NCBI GenBank assembly: GCA_038093975.1
Contig: JBBPTG010000250.1
Span: 1-35,309, forward strand
Origin: Chalciporus piperatus
Lineage: Eukaryota; Basidiomycota; Agaricomycetes; Boletales; Boletaceae
DNA: 35,309 nt
Direction: 5' to 3'
The translations under genes were made by a program, and so were the position numbers. Below are positions 10,576 to 21,485 of this stretch, piece after piece. The notes under the pieces are model-generated. The model made no database searches. It had not been told where the DNA came from and worked only from the letters and a program-made list of their open reading frames with translations. The first letter of the stretch is position 1. Every line of letters begins with the position of its first letter.

Positions 10576-11710
10576 ATGCAAATTGTTCGTGTGAACGGAA
10601 GATTCAGGCTCAAAGAAAGCCTCGGGACCAGTGGTGAATGTAAGCCATACGCTTACAGGCATCAGGTTGTGAGCTAATGGACCATGGCAGGTGTCGTGTT
10701 TCGGGCGCTCGACCTAGTTGAAAGTGGTCACACAGTCCTCGTGAAGACCATCGGCCTTCCAGAGCGTTATAGCGCTCTGCAACGCGAACGTGTTGTCCTC
10801 AACCACTTACATGGGATTCAAGGCATCCCTGATATCGTCTGGTCAGGGACTGAATCTGAAGTGGATGTCACCGTCTTCGAGGACGTTGGACCAACATTGG
10901 AGGATGTTTTCAAGTCGAGTGGTCGAAGGCTGGCAGTAAAAACTGTTGCCCTTTTGGCACAGCAACTGGTACGCAAACTCAAAACTAATGGTTCTATGTT
11001 CTGAATAGTAGTCTACTAGATTACGTGCCTTCAACACATCCACTCTCGTAGCTACATATACTCAAATTTTAGACCCCAGAACATACTTGTCGGGCCATTC
11101 TCACTTGAAGCAAAAGCTAATCAACTCTCTCTCTTTGATTTCAACCTCGCGCAGCTCTACCGAGACCCGCAAACCTTCGCCCACATTGCATTTCGTAGCG
11201 ACCTTCCCATCGCCAGAGATCCTACTTCCATAGCCTTTTGCTCAATAAATTACCACTTGGGTAATCAGCTCAGTCGTCGAGACGACATGGAGTCTCTCGG
11301 ATACTTCTTAATCTATCTCATGCGTGGATCACTTCCATGGCTTGCCCCCGACACTTCCTCAAACGGCGACTTGTTGCAGCGGAAACAAGGCACCGCGGTT
11401 GCAGAGCTCTGCGATACTCTACCCTCATCATTCGCCACTTTCCTCCTCTATGCATGTCAGCTCTCGTTCACACAAAAGCCTCATTATGCATTTCTTCTCT
11501 CTCTTTTCCACGACCTCCAAGCTAACACCACGCATCCGGGCCCCCTCCTTTCTGACAAGGACCATAATTTTCAGTGGACTTATTGGGTAGATGATAGGTT
11601 CCAGACTCCGAGGAAGCGAGTGCGAGTCGTTCCTCCGAACACTTCAGTGAAAAGGTATGTCGCTTCACACTGCTGAATTTCACAGACTGAATATACTGCC
11701 TTTCAGATGA
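10576..11710 (+). CDS. CK1-family pseudokinase carried by the hAT element
   Basis: Exons 10576-10639, 10691-10968, 11020-11654 and 11707-11710 join to 326 codons without a stop; the three introns are 51, 51 and 52 nt. The fold is casein kinase 1: N-terminal RVNGRFRLKESLG, the lysine strand VLVKTIG (Lys40), IHSRSYI, then SINYHLGNQLSRRDDMESLG and LIYLMRGSLPW (residues 189-220), the CK1 signature that replaces APE. Catalysis looks lost: HRD is Tyr128-Ser129-Asn130 (no catalytic Asp), DFG is Asp154-Phe155-Asn156, and the glycine loop is degraded (LGTSGEC). The structural Asn135 and RRDD are kept. A basic C-tail (RKRVRVV) ends the protein. A binding or regulatory role is inferred, perhaps on a host kinase or the transposase. 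It starts 183 bp after the transposase stop on the same strand. Confidence 0.8.
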
Positions 11711-12122
11711 AAGCTTTACAAACATGGCTCCATAGGTGGCAAGCATTGATCATATGGGTGTCGACAGTCGGGGCCACTGAGCGTGGGCCGCGACGCCGCC
11801 GCGTGGCTCCAGCCTCGAGCACTAACCAATTACCCTCTGTCGTCCGATTCATGTATTCTCCCTTATTCTCATGTTGTATCTGTGCTCTGTATGTATCTCG
11901 ATATTGAGTATGTTACTGGCCCGAGCATCTGGAGTTGGCTTGAGCCAGCTCGAAGCCAGCTTGAGCTGCAATACAGCTTGCCACAACCTGAACTACTAGC
12001 CGAGTTACATAAAGCTCAGGCCGATGTTTCGGAGTGGCTCAGCTTATGTACAGAAGCCAAATTGGGTATAAGCTGACATAAGATGAGGCCAGCTCTCAGC
12101 TAGCTGAGCTAAGGCAACACTA
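11711..12122. other. hAT right terminus: subterminal motifs and TIR
   Basis: From about 11925 to 12122 short motifs GAGCC, GGCTT/GGCTC, AGCTGAGCT and AGCTTGAGC recur in both orientations, mirroring the left terminus. The TIR occupies 12114-12122. No gene is seen; a short frame after 11711 (rich in Arg around 11790) has no family resemblance. Confidence 0.6.
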
Positions 12123-12130
12123 GATCGAGC
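12123..12130. repeat. Right 8-bp target site duplication of the hAT element
   Basis: GATCGAGC, the partner of 4284-4291. The DUF6532-like exon resumes here in the same frame. Confidence 0.92.
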
Positions 12131-12957
12131 GGAATTGCTCAAGGAGGGTTCCCGATTTGCTTGCAAGGTTTGCTCCGAGCTATGCCACGAATTCGAGCAT
12201 TGACTTCATGACCTTTAGGACTGGGAAAATCAAAAGGGGATTTATAAATCTGATCTCATCCAGCTCTCGGTCAATGCAATGTGGTTTGCCAATCGCAATG
12301 ACGAAGGTATCATACACACGAAATACTTCAATCCAATCCCGACAATCACTTTAGTTCTCACTGCGGTGCGTGGATACATCCAGGACTACACTTCATTGCT
12401 AATACTTGGGTTTACCACAGATCGAGTGTTGTATTGACGAATGGGCCAGCGGTGTGAAGACAGACATCAATTTCACCGCGGCCGCTTACAGAACTGTATA
12501 TCAAGATCACGTCAAGGCGCTACTAACCTTCGACGAACACACGGGTCTGTATAGCCTACTGGACAAGATTCAACAGGGGCTGCACGACACTGCTCAGTAC
12601 GTTCTGTAGATTGCGGGAGATCTGTACTTACGGGTTCATACTAGATGCTATTCTGGTGCAGAACCCTTCAAGTTAGAAACTGCCAGTATTCGCACAGTGG
12701 ATGCCAAGGCATTCGAGGACGCGATCGAAGAATATGAGATGGAGAACGAGGATGATGGTACTCCTGAGGATGACGCGGAGATGATTGCGGGTGAGAGCAA
12801 CAACGAGGCGGAGGGAAAGGGAGAGGGAGAGGGAGAGGGAGAGGCGATGGAGGACGGAGTCGACAACGGAGATGAGGGGGCCGAGGGTGACGATGGTATT
12901 CACGGTGATGATGGTTTTGATGGTGAAGCGGATGGCGATATCGAGAATGGACCGTGA
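12123..12957 (+). pseudogene. DUF6532-like gene, 3' half
   Basis: Exons 12123-12167, 12219-12365, 12421-12596 and 12645-12957 continue the gene cut at 4291, with introns of 51, 55 and 48 nt. Key blocks are ELLKEGSRFACK, KSDLIQLSVNAMWFANRNDE, KYFNPIPTITLVLTA and IECCIDEWASGVKTDINF, then a GLYSLLDKIQQGLHD helix; these are the C-terminal half of the DUF6532 domain. The last exon is a long acidic tail (Glu/Asp/Gly) containing a GGGAGA microsatellite at about 12811-12846, and stops at 12955-12957. No stop or frameshift was found in this half, so apart from the hAT the gene looks undamaged here. Molecular function of the family is unknown. Confidence 0.8.
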
Positions 12958-13261
12958 GCTGTTTGTACTGACATACTGCGGCGAATACATCTACCCTTCA
13001 ATTGTGACTTCACGAGCGAGAGCTGGACTGAAGGCAAAACGCTGGATTATATGCCACAGGCATTGATAGTAGTAGTAATAAGCTCTGTAGGCTCCATTTT
13101 CTATGTTGCAGTCTCCGGCGTGTGTGTCGATAGCTCTCTGTATTTAGACATGTCGACTCTCCAGTGCTATAGTGATCTACAAACAAGGCATTAAGCTAAG
13201 GCGCGACATGGAGTACGTATGCTATATTTGGCTACAGAGACTGGTTGTTTTCCTGATGTAC
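12958..13261. other. Gap after the DUF6532-like gene
   Basis: I see no gene, RNA or repeat here. It presumably holds the 3' untranslated region of the upstream gene and the left flank of the large element starting at 13268. Confidence 0.5.
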
Positions 13262-13267
13262 CCTTAT
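13262..13267. repeat. Possible left 6-bp target duplication of the 17.6-kb element
   Basis: CCTTAT directly precedes the outermost CTACGCTTTT repeat; the same six bases directly follow the outermost inverted repeat at 30839-30844. Six bases at both predicted ends is unlikely by chance but short. Confidence 0.55.
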
Positions 13268-13770
13268 CTACGCTTTTTTGTACACCTTAGCTACATTAAT
13301 TTATCCTACACTTTCCTATACTTTCAACTACAGTTTTAGTACGCTTTTTTGGTACATTCTAGTCCACTCAATCAGTACACACTTTACTACACTTTGAGTA
13401 CAGTTTTAGTACGCTTTTTTGTACACTTTAGCTACACTCATTTATACTACACTTTCCCACACTCTGGACTACACTTTTACTACGCTTTTTTGTACACTTT
13501 AGCTACACTCAATCCTAATTACACTGCCACACTTTTAACTACACTTTTACTACACTTTTTTGTACACTTTAGATACACTTAACCTAGTTACAGTTTGCTA
13601 CACTTTTGACTACATTTACTACGCTTTTTTGTACACTTTTGCTACACTCACACAACACACTTTCCCACACTTTGGACTACACTTTTACTACGCTTTTTTG
13701 TACGCTTTTGCTACACTCAATGCTAATACACCTTCCTACTAGTACACTTTTGACTACACTTCTTTTTTAA
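13268..13770 (+). repeat. Left subterminal array of CTACACTTTT...TTTTTTGTACAC units
   Basis: Seven imperfect units of roughly 60-80 bp, each containing ACTACGCTTTTTTGTACACT followed by TTAGCTACACTCA or a variant, and often a TTTCCCACACT block. Apparent open frames of Tyr/Thr/Leu-rich peptides through it come from the repeat and are not genes. The reverse-complement version is at 30650-30838. Confidence 0.85.
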
Positions 13771-13949
13771 ACACTTTTCTATGAATTATCATAAAATGTC
13801 ACTAATTATCATGATTATTGTGAAATATAAGAAATATCATCTGATACACATGATGAGAGGGTCAAGTATTTATCACAAATATCAACAAATCTGAAGAATA
13901 TAAGAAATTCCATGAAATTGTTGACAAATATGTACTTTTTCTGAAAATT

Positions 13950-15760
13950 ATGAGAATTTTCAGGGAGAGGTTTTTCCTGATGAAGTGGTTGACAGCTTCT
14001 GTTCTATTCCTAGAAGGGTGCAAAGCTGTGAAGTAAACTCCGATGCAAATTGTGGTCCTCGATCTGAAACAATCGAAGAGGGAAGTCCGTGTCTACACCA
14101 AACATTGTCTCTAAATAGAATAGCTAATTCTTTCGAAGAAATTGTCTTTTTACAAGCAATAAACTCGACTTCTTTAGAGAAGCGATCTACAATAACGCAA
14201 ATAGAATCAAAGCCACGTGATTTAGGGAAACCCGTGGTTAAGTCTATAGATATATCCTTCCAAGGTTCTTTTGGAACAGAAAGGGGAATTAATTTGCCAG
14301 CTTGTGCAGTTGACTTTCCCTTTGTGAGGGCGCACGTCTGACAATGTGCTACGTAAGTTTTAACGTCCTTTGTGACACCTGGCCACGAGAAATATCGAGT
14401 AACAAGATGGAATGTATGTCCTTGACCACCGTGGCCACCAATAGGAGAATCATGAAGTATTGTAAGAAGTTTAATACGTAAAGATATAGGTACGAAAACT
14501 TTGTTTTTGTCATTTTTAAATACTATAGACCCCTCGTCAAAAGCGAAGCTGTCTACAATATCATTTTTTATTTTTTCTGATTCGTTTTGTATTTCATCAT
14601 AAATAGGCGAAGAAAGAGTAACCGTATTAATAAAAACAGAAGCAGGAAGTACAGTAATATTTTTGTTATGGTCGGGATCTGCTTCTCCATGATCTTCTCG
14701 ATGGGATAAAGCATCAGCCCTTCCATTTGTAGAACAAGGTTTATAAATAATAGAGTCATTATACTCTGAGAGCAACGCGTTCCAGCGTGCTTGACGTGGG
14801 CTCAGAGTTTGAGGAGATTTCCAATATTCGAGATTCTTGTGATCAGTCCAAACCTCGAAATGTTCTCGACCCATTAGATAATGTCTCCATTCCTGCAAAG
14901 CCCGTATGACAGCTAGAAGCTCTTTGTCATAAACCGGGTAGTTCTTCTCGGCAGAACTAAAGGAATGGGAAATGAAGGCACAAGGCCTCCAGAGGCCATC
15001 ATCACATTTAACCGAGAGCACAGCTCCCGTTGCAATATCACTAGTGTCCGTTTCTACTCTAACTTCTTTAGAGCGGTCAGGGTATGCTAAAAGTGGAGCG
15101 ATAGTGAATTGCTGCTTTAGCTTATCAAAAGCTTGTTGCTCCGGTCCCCACCGGTATGGTGTGTCCTTTTTGGTAAGGTCATTCAAGGGACGAGCAATGT
15201 CAGCGAAGCCCTGAATGAAGCGTCAATAGAAGTTAGCCAATCCTAAAAAGAACTGAACACCCTTCAACCGAGTTGGCGCCGGCCAATCCAAAATAGCCTG
15301 CACCTTCGAAGTGTCCATCTCTACGCCTTTCTGGGAGATAACCATTCCCAAGAAATCTACGGAATCTACAGCGAAACTGCACTTTTCTGGTTTTACGTAA
15401 AGATCGTTCTCTCTGAGCCGTTGCAATACGGTTTTGACTATTTCTAAGTGCTGTGCCCTAGTTTTTCCGAACGTAAAGATCATAAGATCGTCAATATAGA
15501 TCATCAAAACTCCGTGTAGATCGCTAAACAGATCATTCATCATCTGTTGAAATGTAGGTGGAGAATTGCTAAGTCTGAAATACATAACGACTGGTTCATA
15601 AGCGCCAAATGGAGTAACGAAAGCCGCTTTCCATTCGTCGCCTTCTTTTATCCTAACATTATTGTATCCCCAACGTAGGTCCATTTTAGTAAACATATCA
15701 GCTCCTTTGAGCTGGTCTGTAAAATCTGGAGATATCATGAACAGTGCTAGAGCTGATCCA
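13950..15760 (-). pseudogene. Ty3/Gypsy pol fragment (RT, RNase H, integrase start)
   Basis: Reading from 15760 downward: reverse transcriptase from TDQLKGADMFTKMDLRWGYN, with the YIDD catalytic motif in MIYIDDLMIF and EKCSFAVDSVDFLGMVIS; the RT thumb; RNase H (VETDTSDIATGAVLS, YDKELLAVIRALQEWRHYL, TDHKNLEYW); the integrase zinc-binding region (GGHGGQGHT, CQTCALTKG); and the start of the integrase core with ISIDLTTGFP and SDRGPQFAS. It is cut at both ends: the RT lacks its first fingers and palm block, and the integrase stops before the third catalytic residue. One in-frame TGA (15223-15225, in FY*RFIQGF) replaces an expected Arg. Local DNA is more A/T-rich than its surroundings. No LTR of its own is visible. 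Confidence 0.9.
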
Positions 15761-15894
15761 AGCTGATCTCCACCACCTCGTATCATTTTTCGAGATTGAT
15801 CACATTGCATGACATAGATCACAGCCAAGGGGATATGTCTGAGACGTATGACGGTGCTGACAAAGAATGATATTGCCATCTCTGGATATGTCAT

Positions 15895-16396
15895 TTTTCT
15901 GCAACTTTTGTGAGGTCAGCCCAGTGAAAAAGACTGCTATGGAACCGGATGACAGCATATGTAAACACAGGACATTCATATACATATGCTCACATTGAAA
16001 TGGGTGGCTCACCGAGGGAAGTAAAGTTACGGATAACCGGTGTCGCTGGTGACACTGATCTCCATACTAGAATCAATCACGGTGGTACTGATTTCCTCAT
16101 CACGTCTTTTCGGTGTCAGTCTGCATTCAGTGTCCAGGATAGAGGAGGATAGAGGGTCAGTCATTTTCAACTTCACTGTGCAATGCATAAGGCGGCCGCA
16201 GCTTGCATAATACAAGTACAGACCTGCCGCCGAATTGTCTGTGTCGTTTGATTTCGTTCATCGAATTTATGTAATGCAATGTCATTCAAGTTCTATCGCT
16301 GTGTACTGGCTGATTTCTCTGGTCTGCTTACAGTCCTGATGGTAACAACGGCCATGCAAGATGACCGGATTCTCAAATCCAGGCCCACAACCAACA
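15895..16396. other. Gap between Gypsy fragment and LINE tail
   Basis: No convincing gene. A short + strand frame at 15949-16152 has no recognisable domain. There are no strong repeats; the interval separates two retroelement fragments. Confidence 0.4.
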
Positions 16397-18200
16397 AATG
16401 TTTTTTTTTCTTTTTTAAATCCATTTTTGTCCATTTGAGGTACATATAACCCTATGTAAGACAGTACTGGCTAGAAGCTAGGGGGCACCTGTGCCCCCTC
16501 CATATCCCCGGTCATGCAAATGCCCTCGAGAGCAGGTCGTAGACCCCCCTCGAGTCCCACCATTCCCGCCGGCGGTTTTAGACGTACTGACCTTCCAATC
16601 AACGGTGCCTCTTCTCTGGGAACTGCGAGTGAGGCGGAGTGGCTAGCGTGGGGATCATAGTTAGACATGTACCCGACCGCCGAAAAGGAAGTGTACGAAA
16701 AGGAATGGGGGATAGGAAATGTGGGCTTGGAGTGAGTATGTAGGCAGGGGTGAGTGCTTGCGCATGTGTTTTACGGCTGTCTGGTTTTGCTGGTGTGAGT
16801 TCTAAGTCTAATAGGTCGCTCCAGACCTGTGTTGCCGAATGGTCCCCTGGACGCTGTGTCCGATCCTAGTCGTCGGCAGGTGATTATCTGATTTGTATTA
16901 GAGTGTGGAGGGAGAGGTATGGTATGGGGTAGATGGGGTGGAGTTTTTATGGTTGGGTCTGTGGCACGGCATTAGCATCTGATGTTACGTAGATGAGAGG
17001 TTACCGAGGGACACCTTGAAGCACCCCGTTTTGTCAATGTACGGGGGCATGTTAGCAAGTAGTGGAGTACGTCTTCCTTCGCGTCTCCACAATGTGGGGA
17101 CTTGTTCGTGTCCGATTTGGTGATCTGTTTTAGGTATGCCGTTGAGCGGGCAGTGACCTGTTCGGAGTCAAATGAGAGCTGATGAGCAGCGTTTTGCGAG
17201 CATTGCAGAGAGCGAGACAAATGATCCTGCGAGTAGTTTTGTGTCAATCTTGTTAATGCGCTCGAAACATGATGACTTGGCCCATCGTTGTTCCCATCGT
17301 TGGTGTGTTGCTTTCTGTTGCCATTGAAGGCAGGCCAATATGCTCTTAGGAAGCGGTGCTTTGCGTAGGAATGTTGGTAGGCGCCGTTTCAGGCTTGAGT
17401 TCTCCGGGCCCTCCGATGTTCGTTTAGCTTCTTCGTCTTCCTTTTCGTTACCGTTCACCCCACTGTGCCCTGAGATCCAGTTGATCGTAATGCTTTGCTT
17501 TGGGATTTTGTTGGCTTTTGCGACCCCTCACATGGCCCTGTTAAATTTGTCTATTAGGTAGTGGCCGGGGCAGGTGGTGAAGGGGTTGGCGCCAGATTTG
17601 ATGGCTGCTTGATTGTCGACGTAAATAGAGATGGGGAGGGTTAGATTGAGATCTTCGTGTAGGAGATGAGGGGCTAGGAGTAGGCCCACCGCCTCAGATT
17701 CATAGACGGTGTGGGACTTGTCATCTCCCAGGTAGTAGCGGAGCGTTTTTGTTTCTCTATCTGGGTGTTGGAGGACCGCCACCGCTCCGATACCTCCGTT
17801 AAGTCCTGAGCTGTCGCAGTAAATTTTGGTTCCCTCACTCTGGTCGTCATGCAGTTTGATTGATTCCTCATGATTGCTGGCTATTCTTGTGTAGTATGGT
17901 ACAGTTTCGTTCGGTGGACGACGTGCTGATTGTAAGGTTTCCAGGCAGGTGGGGTCGATGCTGAAGGTGTGAGTGAGGTGGTGAAGAGAGGATTTGTGAC
18001 ATTTCACAAAGCGATGAGCCGCTCGCTTGATGAGGTGGTGCATTGGGTGGGTGGGTGGGTGGGAGGATAGCCTTATTGCCGCTCGGTGGCAGTGGTTTTG
18101 GATGCGGAGCTCGATAGGCATGATTTTGGCATGTGCTTCGAGTACGTCTGTAACTGTGGATACGATCATAACAGTTTGTTCGAAATGATCACATTTCTCA
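16397..18200 (-). mobile_element. 5'-truncated non-LTR (LINE) retrotransposon with poly(A) tail
   Basis: The minus strand carries the end of a fungal LINE ORF2. Near 18150 it enters VTDVLEAHAKIMPIELRI, then HPPTHPMHHLIKRAAH, and an RNase H domain with KIYCDSSGLNGGIGAVAV, VYESEAVGLLLA, ISIYVDNQAAIKSG and GNEKEDEEAK. The C-terminal zinc-knuckle region HCGDAKEDVLHYLLTCP lies near 17040-17090. The frame is broken by TGA at 17528-17530 and 17168-17170 and a one-base slip near 17150. About 0.58 kb of 3' untranslated sequence ends in an A-rich tail (T tract 16401-16416 on the + strand). Loss of the endonuclease and RT is the usual 5' truncation of LINE insertions. No clear target duplication was found. 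Confidence 0.82.
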
Positions 18201-18265
18201 AACAAATGTAATGAATCTGAATGTGATATAACACAACACATCCCTCTCGCCTCCTTTTTCCTCAA

Positions 18266-19116
18266 TTCCTTGTTCTTTTCCCATCTGATTGAAGGTTATG
18301 GATTGGAGACCGCCATGCCGAAAGTGCTAAGCAATAGCATGGACTTGGGAACGCACACTGATGTCTTGCTCTTCTCCCTCTCTCACGACTCTACCCCCCC
18401 CTGCATCGTTGCTGCCAAATATCTGTGGTGGAACACGCACAGGCATCCTTACGGCAACCACCTCCCCCTTCTTTGGCCCGTTTGTTCCGCCGTTCGTCCT
18501 TGGAAATTCTCAGTCAGAACAAAAGACCGTGGGCTACCATGTGCGAGAATATGAAGTGCGGATTGGCTGCTGATGATTCCGTGGTTTGCCCTGCAGGCAA
18601 GCAGACCGGTTTAAAACCCATAGCGGCTGAGTTTGTCACTCCAACCAACCATTGGACTAATGGTTGGTTTAGGATAGTAGTTTAATGTTTACATTGTCTT
18701 TAAATGAGCGATAGGAGATACGAACTCACTCCTCCGTAAGACAACAACAGGTTGGCATGCAATGTGGATGGATATCTTGAATATGTCGGAGATGTGCTCG
18801 CAGAGTTGCCAGATGAAGTCCTGTTGGAGCAACGTGTTGATCTTGTATGCAGGGGAACTGGTGGGAGTCCCTTTGGTAGAGTGCAATGCCTCCAGTCTTG
18901 CTTCTGCGAGCGCATGAGCTTGAACGTTGGTTGGACGCCTCCTCGGTCGTCTCCTTGTACGTATGGATCGGAAGGTTCATTGGCAAATGGATTGCAAGGG
19001 ACTCGTCTTGGCTGTCTTTGTGTATTACCAACGCTATCCGAGACGAGAGAGAGAGAGGTGAGTTCCATATCGACCTCGACGCAACTCACACCATACGTGC
19101 CCCTAAGTCCAGTTGC
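18266..19116. other. Unresolved segment, weak minus-strand coding texture
   Basis: No gene can be assigned. On the minus strand about 19031-18740 there is an open frame containing SQDESLAIHLPMNLPIHTY and a Glu/Ala-rich stretch, which reads like a real protein remnant, but no domain is recognised. A small perfect hairpin (11-bp arms AACCAACCATT, 5-nt loop) is at 18643-18669. Confidence 0.25.
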
Positions 19117-19655
19117 AGGACCACAAAAAGACTGGCAACTGAACCGAACTGACATCGGTTGCAACCGGACTGCGGTTGCCAGTTGCCAGATTTTCTGGCA
19201 TGTATCGGTCCGGTTGCCATGAAAATCTGAAAAATAAAAGACCAGTCCAAGACCGGTTGCAACTGGTTGTAGGTAGTCATCTGACCCATTGTCACGCTGA
19301 TGCTCTCCTGGTGCATCTGCGCATACCATGTATTTCTACATTTTCTGATGTTTTTCCTCGTTTTAAAATGTTTTAATAATTATTTTTTGTCATTTTCCCA
19401 CGCATCTGCTAAAAACATTGTTTTTCCAGCTGAAAATCTCATATATTTACAACTAAGACCAAAATATGTATAGTCGATCGGTCTTTGAAGACAACCGGTT
19501 GCAACCGGTTCAGTTGCCCAGGACTGGCCATGGCAACCGGTCTTTATCAGTTTTGGTCTGGTTGCTTGAAATTTGACAAATAAAAAGCCCGGTCTAGGTC
19601 CGGTTGCCTCAAAACTTGCTCTAAAAACCAGACCGGACCGGAATTTTAAACACTA
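19117..19655. repeat. Palindrome-rich CCGGTTGCAACCGG repeat block
   Basis: About 0.54 kb containing many copies of CCGGTTGC/GCAACCGG in both orientations. Clear cases are at 19155-19169, 19252-19267, an 18-bp palindrome AACCGGTTGCAACCGGTT at 19493-19510, and single halves near 19207 and 19601. Two internal phrases (AAAATAAAAGACC and CAAATAAAAAGCCCGG) repeat the same context. It resembles a MITE-like or nested small repeat; no coding capacity. Ends and target duplication are not defined. Confidence 0.55.
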
Positions 19656-19666
19656 GCGACTCACCC

Positions 19667-21485
19667 TTGTCGTACACCGCAACCACCGAAGTCCCTTTGA
19701 ATGCCAGGATCGAATCGAGTCTGGTGATCTTCGCCTCCAACTCTGATATTTCTGACGCGCAATCTTTGATGTCTTCTTCGTCGCCCTTCTTGAGCTCACA
19801 ATCCTCAACACACGAAGTAAACATGAATGCCAATGAAGATGGAGAGCGAATGTGAGTACAGTGATTGCAATTAGTGCGAGCATGATGACAGAGTGATACC
19901 CAACAGTGAGTCACACCCCTACGAGGTTGGCGACCTACCCCACGAACTCTGTGCGGATGATGTGACCGCACAAGAATATATACAACACATTCTAGCACCG
20001 GATCACACAGAGCACACCCAGCTGCTACAGGACTTCCATGCGCAACAAGTGCATGTCGTGAAGTTATCAACGCTGAAAGGAGAGCATGAGCAAAACAGAC
20101 GCAGGACAGCGATCCAGCGACTTCAGCGATGGAGCAAGCTTGTGGATGATGCTGAGTATGTCCATGTGACCAACAACCCAAACATTGCATGAGGAGCTAC
20201 AGAACATTACCTCGACTACTATCTGTTGGTTGCAGCATGACATGGTCTGCATGTTATCCTATGTACAAGCCAAAACGATCCCAGCTATTCCTTCTTTCTC
20301 GATTTGCAACATCCTCAACAGGTGTAGAAAGCACATTATGTGGACCTAGGCTTTGATCCTGCCGGACGCATGCTTTTCATCGGAACATATCACCAAGAGA
20401 ATATTTGGCTCGCACAAACGAAGACATCCCTGACGATGAAGACCTGATACACGATGAGAATTCGAACATGAAGCATATACCAGTCCCACATACCATGCAC
20501 TATTGCATGATTGTGGTATATCTAGCTAGCCACACTTCTAGCCAAATGTGGCTTCAGGGACATTTACATCCGACGGAGAACATCCAATGAATCACCAATA
20601 TTCTGTAAGTGATCCTTCTGTGACCCATATGTCTGTTGAAAATAACACAAAAAACACGCAGATGCACAATATGCACATCTGCATGTTTCATCACCCAGCA
20701 TTCAGCTGACACAATTTTGCTAGAGGAGAAGCATACAATTCGACGAAGCCCGTGCATGACATGAAATACCAAGATGTTCAAGTACTTCCATTGAAGCCAG
20801 ATATGATGATTATATTCACGAAAGAAGAGCCGAAAATATTGATGAATAGAAAGACACATTCTTAACAGACAATGTTCCCATCACCATCGCTGTGAAGTAC
20901 CGGCAAAATCAAAGGATACAAAGGCAAACATTAGCTGAAGCAGAACAGCACTGGCAAAGATTACATCAATATGGGAATATTCTTTCAATGGCAGTTGCGC
21001 TGGCTACATACATTCAGTGAGTAGCAATTGCATTTCACAAGATCTGACTATATCTTTCATAATTCAGCTCGATTCCGGTTGAGCAGTGGGAAGCATTGGA
21101 TCCAGAAGACATACAGCAACAGCATGGCGATGAAATCTATGATTCACCTCATCCCAATGAACGGCGCGCAGTCAACATTCAAACATATAACCTATTGGAT
21201 GCAGAAGAAATCGAAGTCCCAATCTTTGATGAGGATGGAGATAGGATCCCCCAGCGAAATGCTATTCTCGGTGATGACACAAAATGCACGGGAATGTTAT
21301 TCAAGTTGAAGAATATTCATGAACTATTTCACTGTTCTGAAGCGGAACTGAACACTGCGGAAGATCTTGATTTACCGGTCACATCACATGATATCTATCT
21401 GATGGCATGTCTCAAGGACATTGGGCAATTCCAAAGCCATTTCATGTTACTTTTGGTGATTTCCCAACTTAGCTTTTCCTACTGA
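19667..21485 (+). pseudogene. Gene A: unrecognised multi-exon gene, probably decayed
   Basis: A series of + strand exons with plausible splice sites. The first (19667 or ATG 19823 to 19850) joins across 19851-19906 to SHPYEVGDLPHELCADDV... through RRRTAIQRLQRWSKLVDDAE (about 20156). Later blocks are VDLGFDPAGRMLFIGTYHQE (about 20341), HTMHYCMIVVYLASH in a shifted frame (about 20490), and NQRIQRQTLAEAEQHWQRL (about 20910). A last exon after an intron with donor about 21016 and acceptor about 21068 gives IPVEQWEALDPEDIQQQ to LMACLKDIG (21440). I do not recognise the family. The GRMLFIGTYHQENIWLA block resembles repeated hypothetical proteins of mushroom transposons, but that is memory-based and weak. 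Frame changes near 20400 suggest decay. Confidence 0.4.

Larger units (their letters stand above)
4292..12122 (+). mobile_element. 7.8-kb hAT DNA transposon carrying two extra genes
   Basis: The element starts TAGTGTTGC at 4292 and ends with its reverse complement GCAACACTA at 12114-12122, flanked by perfect 8-bp GATCGAGC duplications. The TIR start TAGTG fits the hAT terminal consensus YARNG. Removing the element plus one duplication restores an uninterrupted exon of the DUF6532-like gene (RNRDRA then ELLKEGSRF), independent proof of the insertion boundaries. Inside, all on the + strand, lie a 471-aa protein gene (5229-6797), the decayed transposase (7209-10392) and a CK1-like pseudokinase (10576-11710). 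Both subterminal regions are rich in GAGCC/GGCTC/GAGCT motifs. At 7,831 bp it is long for a hAT element, because of the two additional genes. Confidence 0.92.

Noticed and set aside
12673..12990. Leu/Ser repetitive minus-strand frame opposite the acidic tail
   Set aside because: It is the complement of the GGGAGA microsatellite in the last DUF6532-like exon.
13349..13742. Open frames of Tyr/Thr/His-rich peptides on the + strand
   Set aside because: They follow the CTACACTTTT repeat units exactly; the peptide pattern is the DNA repeat translated.
19621..20190. A 189-codon minus-strand frame opposite gene A
   Set aside because: Cys/His-rich without a metal-binding pattern; the + strand has better splice sites and composition.
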